Positions 7,878 through 17,839 of a DNA stretch of 64,000 bases are shown in pieces. The stretch's first letter is position 1; the number at the start of each line of letters is the position of its first letter. Made by a program: the position numbers and the translations under genes. The notes beneath the pieces were generated by a model. That model searched no databases and was not told where the DNA came from. It saw only the letters and a program-made list of their open reading frames with translations. The DNA comes from Thalassotalea ponticola (GTDB lineage Bacteria; Pseudomonadota; Gammaproteobacteria; Enterobacterales; Alteromonadaceae), in contig NZ_CP166871.1 in assembly GCF_041379045.1 (NCBI RefSeq), forward strand, positions 620,001-684,000, given 5' to 3'.

Positions 7878-9635
7878 TTAAATTTTTTGGTTTGATAACC
7901 AGATACTCTGGTACGGTGCTAGGGTTATGGTCTGGTATAAGTCACTGAATTCATATCCGGAGATAAGGTCAACCCAGATTTGGCCTTCAATCAAATTAAT
8001 ATCGCTCAGGCGCAACATTTGGGGTTGGTCAGAAATGTTATTAATCGCAAAAATACTTTGCTGTCTGTTTAAGCTTTGTCGCCAAAAGGCAAAAAGTTTG
8101 GTGCCAAGATGCAAGGTGAACTGGGTAGCATTAGGGTGAAATGCCACTTGTTGTTTGCGTATTGAGATCAGATATTTTAGTCGGGATAACACCTTGTGCT
8201 GTTCGCTGAACGGCTCATCTAAGCGTTGCTTTAACGTGGGGTAATGCCATTTGTGACGGTTAATCGCCCGATTTTGACCGCTGTGCTTAACCCGTTCATA
8301 GTCATTACTCGTGGCTAAGAAACTGTGCAGATAAATGGCGGGAATGCCTTCTATCGCTAGCATAATCGCGTGGGCGCAAATAAAGCGATCAACGTGGAAA
8401 TTATCAACTCCGCGACTGGTGCCTTGCAGGGCATCAAATAAGGTAATGTTAATCTCGTAGGGTTGATTTATTCCCTCTTTTAGTGCCCGCCAACTTATCT
8501 TGGCGCCAAATCGCGTCATGGTGTTAATGAGCTCATCAGTTTGGTTTTGACTAAGCAAGCCCTCAACGGGACGTAGACCTATGCCATCGTGAGAGGCTAA
8601 AAAGTTAAAGTAGGTGGTACCCTGTTGGGCAGGTGGCAACGACATAAGCCAGGTTTTTAAATGGGTACAGTCTCCGGTTATTAATGTATTGAGTAATAAC
8701 GGCGGCAATGAAAAATTGTAAATGGCATGCGCTTCATTAGCATTGCCAAAATACATGAGATTTTGCCGTGAAGGCACATTGGTTTCGGTAATAATCACCG
8801 CTGTTGGACAGTAATGTTCCACCAATAATCGCAGGACTTTTATCAGCTCGTGGGTTTGCGGTAAGTTGATGCAGTTGGTGTTGCTTTGTTTCCAGACAAA
8901 CGCCACGGCATCAAAGCGAAACACGGTTATGCCCTGATCGAGGTAAAACTTAATAATAGCGACAAACTCTAACAACACTTGTGGATTGCGAAAGTCAAAA
9001 TCCACTTGATCGTGACTAAATGTACACCAAACGTGTTTTATCCCGTTAACCGTTTGTACTTCGCGCAATAGGGGATGTGTGCGTGGCCGCACGACGTCAC
9101 TGGTGTCATCAGTTGGCTCAGCGGTAAAAAAATAGTCTTTGCCGGGGTCGATATCGCGTTTGAAATTTTCAAACCAACCACTTCGAGATGAGCAATGATT
9201 GATAACCACATCGGCCATGATCCGATACTTACCGGCTAAGTCTTGGATGTGATGCCAGTCGCCATGTGATTGATTGACTTGGTAGTAATCAATAACGGCA
9301 AAACCATCATCAGAACTATACGGGTAAAATGGCAAAATATGGACGCTGGATATGGTATCGGCTAAATAGCGGTCTAAAAAATCATCTAACGTCGCCAGTG
9401 GTGCTTGTGGCGGATCTTCAATTGAGTCGGCATAGGTGATCAGAAACACATCTTGTTGATGCCACAAATTGGTATAGGGCGCGGGTGGCAAGGTGCCACC
9501 GTTTATCGTCAGGGTTGCAACCAGTTGCTCGCTAAGTGCATTAATGTCAGCGTCTTGATACACCACAGCTAAATGAGCCGATAGGCGTTGTTTGAGTTGG
9601 CTTAATACAGTGTTGCTATCGGTTGTACTGTCCAC
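7878..9635 (-). CDS. GH13_18 sugar phosphorylase, probably glucosylglycerate phosphorylase
   Basis: 585 residues with the sucrose-phosphorylase fold (GH13 subfamily 18). The catalytic nucleophile Asp242 lies in VFRFDAVAFVWK, the acid/base Glu284 in IITETNVPS and the third carboxylate Asp350 in FLASHDGIGLRP. Early motifs HILPFYPYSSDDGF and ADVVINHCS are typical. The subfamily includes sucrose, sucrose-6-phosphate and glucosylglycerate phosphorylases (E. coli YcjM). The two upstream genes make glucosylglycerate, so phosphorolysis of that solute to glucose-1-phosphate and glycerate is the best guess. Specificity cannot be read directly. Confidence 0.85.
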   Translation of the reverse strand: MDSTTDSNTVLSQLKQRLSAHLAVVYQDADINALSEQLVATLTINGGTLPPAPYTNLWHQQDVFLITYADSIEDPPQAPLATLDDFLDRYLADTISSVHILPFYPYSSDDGFAVIDYYQVNQSHGDWHHIQDLAGKYRIMADVVINHCSSRSGWFENFKRDIDPGKDYFFTAEPTDDTSDVVRPRTHPLLREVQTVNGIKHVWCTFSHDQVDFDFRNPQVLLEFVAIIKFYLDQGITVFRFDAVAFVWKQSNTNCINLPQTHELIKVLRLLVEHYCPTAVIITETNVPSRQNLMYFGNANEAHAIYNFSLPPLLLNTLITGDCTHLKTWLMSLPPAQQGTTYFNFLASHDGIGLRPVEGLLSQNQTDELINTMTRFGAKISWRALKEGINQPYEINITLFDALQGTSRGVDNFHVDRFICAHAIMLAIEGIPAIYLHSFLATSNDYERVKHSGQNRAINRHKWHYPTLKQRLDEPFSEQHKVLSRLKYLISIRKQQVAFHPNATQFTLHLGTKLFAFWRQSLNRQQSIFAINNISDQPQMLRLSDINLIEGQIWVDLISGYEFSDLYQTITLAPYQSIWLSNQKI

Positions 9636-9714
9636 GGCGTAACCTTGTTTAGAGCAGTTTTGAACGCGCTCGTTGCAATAGTAAATGTTGAATCTTTGAC
9701 CAATAACGGCGTCG

Positions 9715-10962
9715 CTAAGCGGATTTAGCGAGCGAGTTACTTTGTCTAAATTGGCGATGATCTGCTTCTACGGCCTCTTTGAGTCGCTCAAAAATATCGG
9801 GAATGGCGTTAATCACTCGATTCCAGCTTGGAATAAACGGCGTTTCCATAGGGTCATCTAGAAATCTTTGGCCCGCTTTAATGATGTTTTCAGCAAATAA
9901 TTCAACAGCTTGTTCTTCTTTGTGAATATCTAATTCCAATCCATTTATGATGGCATCGTTTTTGTAAGTTTCAATAAAGTCTAAGGCAATGCGGTAGTAA
10001 GTCGCTTTGATGGTGCGAAACGTGCCGGCGTCAAACACGGTGCCTTGAATGGCCAGTTTGCGGAATAAGGCTTTGGCAATGTCGATCGACATTTTTGATA
10101 AACCACACTCTTCATTTTCGCGACTTAATTGTTGGTGTTTATGGTCGTAAACATCGGCAATATCAACTTGGCATAAACGGTTAGTAGAGTAATTGCGATA
10201 CATTTCAGCGAGTACGCCAATTTCTAATCCCCAGTCACTGGGAATGCGCAAATCGTTTAATACGTCGATGCGAAATGAGAATTCACCGGCAAGGGCATAG
10301 CGAAAACTATCGAGATAGTCTAAGTAGTCATCGTCTTTGACTAACTTTTTAAGCGCTCTTATTAACGGTGTTACTAACAATCTCGATACGCGGCCATTAA
10401 GCGTGCCATTGGCAATTCGCGAGTAGAAACCCTTGCAAAATTCATAGTTGAACTTGGGGTTGGCAACCGGATAAATAAGGCGCGCAAGCATGCGTCTATC
10501 GTAGGTTAAAATATCGCAATCGTGCAGTGCGATCGACTCAACTTGATTGCAAGCAAGTGTATAGCCAAAACAATACCAAACATTGCGCCCTTTACCCATT
10601 TGCTCCGGAGCTAAGCCTTTGGCTTTTAATTCGGCGTCTAGCGCTTTTAAGCGCGGACCGTCATTCCACAGCACACGGTGTTGCTGAGGAAGCTTTGAGA
10701 AAAATTGCAATGCGTGTTGGTACTCTTGTTGATTAGCTCTGTCTAAGCCAATCACGATTTGCGATAAATACGGCACTTTGGCAATTTCGTCGACAATGTG
10801 AGGTAGTGCTTCGGTTTGTAATTCGGAATACAGACTGGGCAAAACCAGTCCCATCGGACGTTGCTTGGCAAAGCTGGTAAGTTCCTGTTCTATATCTTCG
10901 GTACTGCGCTCAGACAAATCATGTAGGGTGGTGATAACGCCGTTTTGATAAAAATCGCCCAT
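9715..10962 (-). CDS. GT81-type glycosyltransferase, probable glucosyl-3-phosphoglycerate synthase
   Basis: 415 residues resembling the GT81 family (glucosyl-3-phosphoglycerate and mannosylglycerate synthases). The GT-A fold is indicated by LVLPSLYSE, IVIGLDRANQQEY and the metal/nucleotide-binding ALHDCDILTYDR (DxD at 148-150). LAGEFSFR and DWGLEIGVLAEMY match the family's acceptor region. It would transfer glucose from NDP-glucose to 3-phosphoglycerate. It sits between a phosphoglycerate-type HAD phosphatase gene upstream and a GH13_18 phosphorylase gene downstream, all on the minus strand. The donor sugar (glucose or mannose) is inferred from the phosphorylase. Confidence 0.8.
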   Translation of the reverse strand: MGDFYQNGVITTLHDLSERSTEDIEQELTSFAKQRPMGLVLPSLYSELQTEALPHIVDEIAKVPYLSQIVIGLDRANQQEYQHALQFFSKLPQQHRVLWNDGPRLKALDAELKAKGLAPEQMGKGRNVWYCFGYTLACNQVESIALHDCDILTYDRRMLARLIYPVANPKFNYEFCKGFYSRIANGTLNGRVSRLLVTPLIRALKKLVKDDDYLDYLDSFRYALAGEFSFRIDVLNDLRIPSDWGLEIGVLAEMYRNYSTNRLCQVDIADVYDHKHQQLSRENEECGLSKMSIDIAKALFRKLAIQGTVFDAGTFRTIKATYYRIALDFIETYKNDAIINGLELDIHKEEQAVELFAENIIKAGQRFLDDPMETPFIPSWNRVINAIPDIFERLKEAVEADHRQFRQSNSLAKSA

Positions 10963-11048
10963 AAAATACTCCTAAAAATGTAAGAACACGTCAACGCAGA
11001 GCATATAAACTCAGCACCAACGACGGTGTGTTATTGGTACAAAAACGC

Positions 11049-11873
11049 TTAGCTGCGCAATAAATCCAAAACGGTCTCATTCCAGCCGACGGGCCCTTGA
11101 AAACGAGAGCGAATTAAATTTGGGTGAACATCGATAACCGGATCTTGATGTGCTGGCGACTCAATCACAACGGCAATATCAGCGCATTGCAGCATGGTTT
11201 TATCATTGGCACTATCGCCGAGTGCAATAACCGTATAGTCGGCATCGTTATTGATTTGATACATTTGTTTTAACAACTGCAGTGGTTTGGCTTTATCACT
11301 TTGACCTAAAACATGAACAAAGCGACCACCTTTGATCACATTCAAACCCAATTGCTGCAAGTGTTCAGTAAATAGGTCGAGATTCTCGGCACTGTCTTGC
11401 CATAGTAGAGGTTCGGAAAACTGACGTTCTTTTGCTTCTGCTGCTTTGTCTAAGGGCAAACCAGTGCAACGACATAACTCGCGTGTCGTCATGGTTGAAA
11501 AACCGCGATAGTTAAATTTCTTTGCCTGCGCTGACGCGGCTAAGCGCGACAAAATTTCACTGCGATTGAGACCAAATTTATATAGCCAGTACTCGCCAGC
11601 ATCAAAGCACGCAACGTCGGTTTCGATAGACTTGCTAAAGTAATCTTTAGGCAAATAAAGAGCAGAGCCATTTTCTATGATAAATGGATGAATGTTATCA
11701 AGCACTTTGCACAAGTGTGCTGTTTCACTGAAGGTTTTACTGGTATTAAATACGATGGGAACCCTGTGTTGTTGGCAATACTCCAGTGCCGGTACCGCTT
11801 TGTGAAACTTGTAAGTCGAGTGATCAAGTAAGGTGCCGTCGAGATCGGTGGAAATTAGATAGTGCTTACTCAC
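11049..11873 (-). CDS. HAD-IIB phosphatase, mannosyl/glucosyl-3-phosphoglycerate phosphatase family
   Basis: 274 residues of the HAD superfamily with a C2B cap, the MPGP/YedP group. Motif I is STDLDGTLLD (Asp10, Asp12), motif II is VFNTSKTFSE, and motif IV is ALGDSANDKTMLQ. PFIIENGSALYLP and GGRFVHVLG are characteristic of this subfamily. It would remove phosphate from glucosyl-3-phosphoglycerate to release glucosylglycerate. It is the first gene of the three-gene minus-strand cluster with the GT81 synthase and the GH13_18 phosphorylase. Substrate assignment rests on this context. Confidence 0.85.
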   Translation of the reverse strand: MSKHYLISTDLDGTLLDHSTYKFHKAVPALEYCQQHRVPIVFNTSKTFSETAHLCKVLDNIHPFIIENGSALYLPKDYFSKSIETDVACFDAGEYWLYKFGLNRSEILSRLAASAQAKKFNYRGFSTMTTRELCRCTGLPLDKAAEAKERQFSEPLLWQDSAENLDLFTEHLQQLGLNVIKGGRFVHVLGQSDKAKPLQLLKQMYQINNDADYTVIALGDSANDKTMLQCADIAVVIESPAHQDPVIDVHPNLIRSRFQGPVGWNETVLDLLRS

Positions 11874-12332
11874 AGTATATCCTCGCTAGTTAACTTGGGT
11901 TTAACCTAAGGGGTAATAAGTTAACAACTGCAAGTTGCATACCATGATGAAAAAGCAATGAGGTGCCTAACTTGGGCGCAATCTATCGATGACTTACAGC
12001 AACATGGTTAATAATGGGGCAAAAGGCAAACTGATAAAGCCCGTGTTGCACGATATTGGTGCATTGGTGGTTGAGTAGCTGTGTGGCTGGCTTGCTTTTT
12101 AATATAGCTGGTAGGGGAGTTATCATCTCTTTGCTAAAGTTTTGTACTAGGCTTTCCCTTCCCAAGGCCTTACTGAACGGGCGTATGGACAGCTTGCGCT
12201 TAGAAGCGAATGTTCACACTTCATTCTGATAGACTCTAAGACATAAGCTCTATGATTAATTAAGCCCGTGCTAGTTTACATAACTTGCCGGCAGGCGTAT
12301 GGCCTGACCGAGTAGGCGTTGATTTTGAGAAA
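11874..12332. other. Intergenic region with no recognisable gene
   Basis: About 460 bases upstream of the HAD phosphatase gene, which starts at 11873 on the minus strand. It must hold the promoter of the glucosylglycerate cluster, but I see no consensus site. The only open frame (11983-12165, minus, 60 codons) matches no family I know and lacks a ribosome-binding site. Confidence 0.5.
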
Positions 12333-12362
12333 TAAAAAAGGATCTACGCAATATAGATCCTT
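12333..12362 (-). terminator. Rho-independent terminator of the S8 protease gene
   Basis: Read on the minus strand, AAGGATCTA / TAGATCCTT form a stem with a 7-base loop followed by TTTTTA. It lies ~62 bases past the protease stop. Confidence 0.8.
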
Positions 12363-12373
12363 AATTTCATATC

Positions 12374-12405
12374 AGCCCAACTTGTTAGTTGGGCTTTTGT
12401 TTTTT
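12374..12405 (+). terminator. Second hairpin with a plus-strand T run
   Basis: AGCCCAACT / AGTTGGGCT with a TGTT loop, followed by TTTGTTTTTT on the plus strand. No plus-strand gene precedes it, so it may simply reinforce the termination zone behind the protease gene. Confidence 0.6.
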
Positions 12406-12423
12406 GCCGCTGGCAAAAAAGCG

Positions 12424-15400
12424 TTATCGAATACGACGACGTAATGTGGTCATTATCAACAATGCCATTAAGGCAAAGATTGACTGACTACCACCGCTGC
12501 TATCCGAGTCGGGAGATTTACCACTGATCTCGGTTGCTGGGTATTCACAACTACCATCATCGGTATTGGCGTTTTCATCAAAGTTAGTTGCACTACTGTC
12601 AGTACAACCCAACTCAATGCCATCTGACTCGACATAGAGCATAAAGCTGCCACTTGCAAAGTCGCTTGGATTAACGCTGTCATAGACTTTTACCACAACT
12701 TCAGTCGCCCCATAATAACCCGTGTCAGGCGTTAAGATCACTTGACTGCCAGAGTCATTACCGTCGACAACCGCGCTGATGTTGTCAGCAGTCACTTCAA
12801 TGACATTATTAGTGGTGTTCTCGTCGGCATACAGTACTTTAAAGCTCGCTTGCTCACCTTCGGTGATGGTGATGTCGCCAAGGTCAGCCAACTGGATGTT
12901 ACCTGTGACGTCTAGCGTCAGCGATAACTGCTCGTTCTCAGAGCCGACCAGACCATTGTTGACCACCAGTGTATGGCTTTGACCGGCAGCGGCCTCTGAA
13001 ACATAGGCTTGGAAACTCACATTAAATTGCGACTCCTCTGGACCGGTATAGTCCATACAAACCACTAACTCATCAGTTACCACTTCATCGAGATTGTTGT
13101 AGGCAACGGAGTCACCGATGTTGATTGCCATCGGCATATCGCCATCGATCAACATCATGCCATCAGATGCTTTGAAACCGATAGAGCCTTGACCGTCAGC
13201 CAATTGTACGTTGTCGTAAGCAAATAGCATTTCGTACTCTCCGGGCTCAAAGTTGATGTTCATCCGCATGAACATTTCAAAGTCGACCATCTGACCAGAT
13301 TTGTAGGCGCGTTCAACGTTGTCCCACTCAAGTACCAACCATTCGCGGTCATAGGTGTAAGTAGGGGTAACACCGGCGTTGAGGTGATGATTTGGATAGG
13401 TCGAATTATAACGCTCAGCAATGGTGTTATCGCCAACCCAAAACGGTGCGATCATATACGGCGGCGGTGGTGGGTAAGATGCCGCCCGTGGAAACTCAAC
13501 GTGGAACGGCGTTGTGCGCCCTTGAGAGCCAAAGGTAACCAGACCGGCTGGGTTAATTTTCAACGAACTAAAGTGGTACTTGTTGAAGAATGGGAAGGAT
13601 ATTTCTTGATCCCAGTTCATCAGGTCTTTTAGCGCGTACTCGTATTCGTTGTAATAACGGCCTTGGACATTTTCAAGTGTACGCCAACCTAACTCACGCA
13701 AGTCAAGATAACCAGGGTATGGCGATCTTGCTGCCTGCAAGCTACACATTTCATCCGTTGCGTTAGTTGTGATCTTGTAATTGCGCACCACATCGCGCGT
13801 ACTTTCCTGAATACCACTCAATGCGAGAGTGTTATTGCTAAACTCAGGCGCTGCAGGGGTTGCCTTAGAGGCATGAACGCTATCAGGAATGATTTGGATG
13901 CTATCAGGAAAGACGGTTTGCAAGGTAAAGTCGCGCGCTTGCGCTTCGGTGTTGGCAATCACTTTGATATTAAAGTCAACCATCTCGCCAGGCTTCGTTG
14001 CGTGCTTGTTGGCTGTAAATGTTACATCTTCGTCAACTTGACTGATTGTAACTGGTACAAAACCGATATTACCGGCGTTATTGCCATCAGAGCCAATGTC
14101 AAAGCCGCCAAAGTACACATCGCCAATTTCCATCTCCGGCAGTTGGTACGCTAACTCGACCATGTATTCGTCATAGCCTGGAATTTGTTTAGGCGCTGAC
14201 ACGGTTAAGTTTTGCTGGTCGGCATCGACAACTGCGGTGGTGACAGAAACCTCTCGGCCCATGTCTTCTTCGTTCCACCCCGGGCGATCTGTATTCATCA
14301 CTAGAGTCCAGTAAGTACCTGGATTCGGATCAATGACAGAACAGAAGTTAGCGTCGTCGTAATTGGTCGACATACAGAGCATTTCATCGTAACTTGCCAA
14401 ACCATCGTTATTGAGATCTTGTCCCATAAATAACAAGGCATTGGTAACGTTGTCGCCAACCACGCGTGACGATAACATTTTGCTACCTTCAATAACCTGT
14501 GTCATCACCACGTGATTGACGTTCTCAAGTTGCTCTGAACCCGGCTCTACTGGGGTTAGGTCAAATGGGTCACCGCTGGTCTGATCGTAGTATAGGTGGG
14601 CGCTTTGAGTTTGCCCCTTCACTAAACCAAAACTGCGGGCGGTAAAGTCATTGACCTCACGCGTATTAAATGGTCCGATTGCCGTTGTGGCCGAAGTTCG
14701 GTGTGCTTTAATCATAACGTGCTCAGGCAAGCCTGAGTCGCCATCGTAAGTCCACACGGGTAATTCCAGTACCGGCGAGTCGGGATCTCGTGGTGTTAAG
14801 ATCACTTGCCCTTGATTACCTGTCATATCGATATAGTTATTGGCACCTGCAGAGTGACGCTGTTTGGCGGTAACAACGATATTTTGTGTTTCACCGGCTT
14901 TAATATCGAAAGCCAGAGGCTCGACTTCAATATCGAATTCGCCGAAGAAAATTTCACTGCTAACAGTGTAACTACCGTCTTTGGTTGCCTTGAATGAGCG
15001 CACAAACGAGCACTCGTCAACACATTCTGTATCGACCATGTACGCCGTATTTAAGCGCTTTTCATGACCGCCGAGGTTGGGATTTGCAGCTTGCATATTG
15101 GCAATCGACTCGTCCATAACCAAACCGGCTTTATCGGCAAGATCAACATTCATACGGCCTGCGCCCATGTCTTGTAGTGCCGAATTCCAGCCCGAATCCG
15201 AGTAGTTATTTAAAATGGTGGCATTTTTTAAGGTGTTACTGGCGGTCAACAACAAAGCCGATTGCACTTCCATTGGCGACCAGTCAGGGTGTGATTGGCG
15301 CAATAGTGCGGCAGCACCTGCAACATGAGGACTAGCCATCGACGTACCAGACATAGTTTGCCAGTTTGAGGTGCGCGGGTTGTTGGTAAACGGTTGATCG

Positions 15401-17355
15401 TCCGAGCTAGGTGCGTAAATATCGACACCAGGTGCCGCGATGTCGACAAACAAAGTGTCTAAGCCAAAATACGATGGTCCACGACCGGAAAATCCGGCGA
15501 TAAACTCATCTTCCACGTCTTGCTCATAGGCTTGTGTGGCGGTAATGGTACCCATATGACCAGCACCAGAAGCTAACCAGTCAACGACCTTTTTGCCGTC
15601 GGCATTGGTGATGTGAATGGTCGGCAGAGGGTGAGCAACGGCAGGAATTGGCGATCTGTCTTGCCAACTCGAGTAGTTGTAAATAATCAAGCCCTCAGCA
15701 CCACCAGCTCCAACATTGGAAGCCTTGAAGTAGAGTGGATTGGAGCTGCGCTTACAAACGACAATAACGTCTTGTTGGCTTTCATCGATATCGAGCGTTG
15801 CTGGATCGTCTTCGAGATCGAACGTGCCTTCTGGATAAGGCTTGTCACAGTTGGCCATATTCCACGAATAGTTTTCATTCGGGTTAGGGTAGTCTGCAGC
15901 ATTGACAATTAAGCCGGTAATTTCATCGAAGGTCACTGATACACCGTTGATTTCAACCGGCGCTGGCGTGTCACCACCCGATAAATTGGTCAGGGTTTTA
16001 TCGGTAAACTCAACCGTTTTAGCCGGTGTGTGTGCAGCAACCGTGGTTAACCAAGGCGATGAGTGATCGGCCGTAGATAACCGATCACCACTGTTACCAG
16101 CGGCGGCAGCGATAAACACGCCACTTTGTGCGGTATTGGCAAACGCTTGTTCAATGGGGTCTTCCCATGGATTTTGCTCTAGGCCACCAATAGAGAAGTT
16201 AATGACGTCAACGTTATCGATTGCTGCTTGCTCAATAGCGGCTAACAGTGCGGTTGACGGACAGCCCGCATACGGGTCACCACGACCGCCAGGCCAACAC
16301 ACTTGATACGATACGATGTTCGCATGAGGTGCCATACCCGATACTTGCGGAAAGATTAAATTGGTGTCTTTACCACTGCCTTGTGGCGTACCTTCAATCA
16401 ACTTGAAGGGCACATCGTAAAGTACGTTACCAGCGGCTGTTCCCGCCACGTGAGAGCCATGGCTGTTATAATCTTCACCAATGGCCGGACGAGATTCTTC
16501 AAACACAGGATCTGAATACGCTGCGGTAATTTCAGGGTACGAGTAGACCCCAATAAGCTTGTCATTACACAGGCTGGGTGAATCGACACAATCACCTAAA
16601 AAGTTGCCTTCACCAAGAGGATTGGTGTGTGCGTAACCGTCACCACCGATGGCAGCAAACGATGGGTGGTCGGTGTTGATACCCGTATCTATGATACCGA
16701 CAACGATGCCTTCACCCATGTTTTCGCCGCGGACGGGGTCTTGCCACACGGCATGGGCGCCAGTTTGCTCTATGGTATTGCTGGTTTGCAGGTCATACAC
16801 TTTTGAGCGGGTAATGCGTTTTACCCCCGGCACTTTAGCCAAACGCATGGCTTGTTGTTGCGTTAAATCGGTGGTAAAGGCATTGAGGGTAACAGAGAAC
16901 GTTTGTTTTGCCTGAATATGTACGCCTTGTAGCTGACTTGCTTGGTTCATCACTTGCTGGCGCTTATTGGTTAAGTATTGACGATAGCTAGCAATCTCGG
17001 GTTGTGCCAAATCAAGCGGTTGATGCTGGTTTTGACGAGCGCGACTAATATGCGAGACGGTCGCAGGCATGCCGTCGATACCACCGTGATAAGTGGCCAC
17101 AGGCTCGTCAGTTAACTGGACGATGTACGTGTGTACGCCAGAGATATTTTCTTCAGGGGTAAACACCTTGTGTTGGGTTTTTATTTGCTGGTTGGCAATA
17201 CCTGGATAATCGGCACGCTCAATTGGCTGTGGCGCTTTATAATCGGCAGGCGCTTGATGCCAACCTGATTGAGGCGCATCGGCAGCTATAGCCCCAACAG
17301 CGCCTGCGTACAGGGCTGAGGCAATAACCACAGATACTTTTGTTAAGTTGAACAT
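12424..17355 (-). CDS. Large secreted S8 (subtilisin-like) serine protease with GlyGly-CTERM anchor
   Basis: 1643 residues from the ATG at 17355, which has an AGGGA site 5 bases upstream and begins a signal peptide (MFNLTKVSVVIASALYAGAVGAIA). An inhibitor_I9 propeptide spans ~70-190. The S8 catalytic domain has Asp223 (GIIDTGINTDH), His299 (NSHGSHVAG), oxyanion Asn421 (AAGNSGD) and Ser672 (GTSMASPHVAG), with a protease-associated insert at ~460-620. Downstream are beta-sandwich regions, a DLNNDGLASYDE calcium-type loop and a GCTDSSATNFDENANTDDGS motif. The C-terminus SGGSQSIFALMALLIMTTLRRR is a GlyGly-CTERM signal for rhombosortase processing. Likely exported by type II secretion and used to digest external protein; the substrate is unknown. 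Confidence 0.93.
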   Translation of the reverse strand: MFNLTKVSVVIASALYAGAVGAIAADAPQSGWHQAPADYKAPQPIERADYPGIANQQIKTQHKVFTPEENISGVHTYIVQLTDEPVATYHGGIDGMPATVSHISRARQNQHQPLDLAQPEIASYRQYLTNKRQQVMNQASQLQGVHIQAKQTFSVTLNAFTTDLTQQQAMRLAKVPGVKRITRSKVYDLQTSNTIEQTGAHAVWQDPVRGENMGEGIVVGIIDTGINTDHPSFAAIGGDGYAHTNPLGEGNFLGDCVDSPSLCNDKLIGVYSYPEITAAYSDPVFEESRPAIGEDYNSHGSHVAGTAAGNVLYDVPFKLIEGTPQGSGKDTNLIFPQVSGMAPHANIVSYQVCWPGGRGDPYAGCPSTALLAAIEQAAIDNVDVINFSIGGLEQNPWEDPIEQAFANTAQSGVFIAAAAGNSGDRLSTADHSSPWLTTVAAHTPAKTVEFTDKTLTNLSGGDTPAPVEINGVSVTFDEITGLIVNAADYPNPNENYSWNMANCDKPYPEGTFDLEDDPATLDIDESQQDVIVVCKRSSNPLYFKASNVGAGGAEGLIIYNYSSWQDRSPIPAVAHPLPTIHITNADGKKVVDWLASGAGHMGTITATQAYEQDVEDEFIAGFSGRGPSYFGLDTLFVDIAAPGVDIYAPSSDDQPFTNNPRTSNWQTMSGTSMASPHVAGAAALLRQSHPDWSPMEVQSALLLTASNTLKNATILNNYSDSGWNSALQDMGAGRMNVDLADKAGLVMDESIANMQAANPNLGGHEKRLNTAYMVDTECVDECSFVRSFKATKDGSYTVSSEIFFGEFDIEVEPLAFDIKAGETQNIVVTAKQRHSAGANNYIDMTGNQGQVILTPRDPDSPVLELPVWTYDGDSGLPEHVMIKAHRTSATTAIGPFNTREVNDFTARSFGLVKGQTQSAHLYYDQTSGDPFDLTPVEPGSEQLENVNHVVMTQVIEGSKMLSSRVVGDNVTNALLFMGQDLNNDGLASYDEMLCMSTNYDDANFCSVIDPNPGTYWTLVMNTDRPGWNEEDMGREVSVTTAVVDADQQNLTVSAPKQIPGYDEYMVELAYQLPEMEIGDVYFGGFDIGSDGNNAGNIGFVPVTISQVDEDVTFTANKHATKPGEMVDFNIKVIANTEAQARDFTLQTVFPDSIQIIPDSVHASKATPAAPEFSNNTLALSGIQESTRDVVRNYKITTNATDEMCSLQAARSPYPGYLDLRELGWRTLENVQGRYYNEYEYALKDLMNWDQEISFPFFNKYHFSSLKINPAGLVTFGSQGRTTPFHVEFPRAASYPPPPPYMIAPFWVGDNTIAERYNSTYPNHHLNAGVTPTYTYDREWLVLEWDNVERAYKSGQMVDFEMFMRMNINFEPGEYEMLFAYDNVQLADGQGSIGFKASDGMMLIDGDMPMAINIGDSVAYNNLDEVVTDELVVCMDYTGPEESQFNVSFQAYVSEAAAGQSHTLVVNNGLVGSENEQLSLTLDVTGNIQLADLGDITITEGEQASFKVLYADENTTNNVIEVTADNISAVVDGNDSGSQVILTPDTGYYGATEVVVKVYDSVNPSDFASGSFMLYVESDGIELGCTDSSATNFDENANTDDGSCEYPATEISGKSPDSDSSGGSQSIFALMALLIMTTLRRRIR

Positions 17356-17839
17356 AACATCCCTTTTAACTTTATTGTTTTTTATTAGTTGTATATTTAT
17401 CATCGCATTAAAAATGCGCTGAAATTGCTTATTTAGCGACCATAGATTCAAGTGCTTGGACGATATAGTCAATGAAATTAATGTAGGTATTTGTAGCAAA
17501 ATCCGGCGAAATAAGTGGGGTGCTATGAAATTTAGGATCGAGTATTATTTATTCATTAAATACAGTGTATTAAGTGTCTGAGAAAATCATAATATCGTTG
17601 GGGGGGGGAAGTGTTAAGCTTTTATATACAATAGCTTGTGTTAGCGACTGATGAGATTTCGATGCGTTTAAGATTTTCCGCTAGTAGTTTTTGCTTTTGG
17701 TCATAGACACCTCTCGACTTCAATTTTAGTGTCCATTACATGATAACGATGCAGCAACTTGAAAAACACCCAATAAGAGCGAAGATATCAAACTTTGCTA
17801 TCTATAGATATCTAACGACAAATGCCATTGCTAACCCGT
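17356..17839. other. Leader region of the S8 protease gene
   Basis: 484 bases between the protease start and the 3' end of the kinase gene. It is AT-rich near the protease, with an open but unlikely 48-codon upstream extension, and contains a G9 homopolymer at 17600-17608. No other gene was recognised; the small plus-strand frame 17740-17976 overlaps the kinase gene and looks spurious. Confidence 0.5.
17600..17608. repeat. G9 homopolymer tract
   Basis: Nine consecutive G on the plus strand (C9 on the coding strand of the protease), 245 bases upstream of the protease start. Confidence 0.9.

Noticed and set aside
11983..12165. 60-codon minus-strand open frame upstream of the HAD phosphatase gene
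   Set aside because: No ribosome-binding site, no recognisable family, composition not protein-like.
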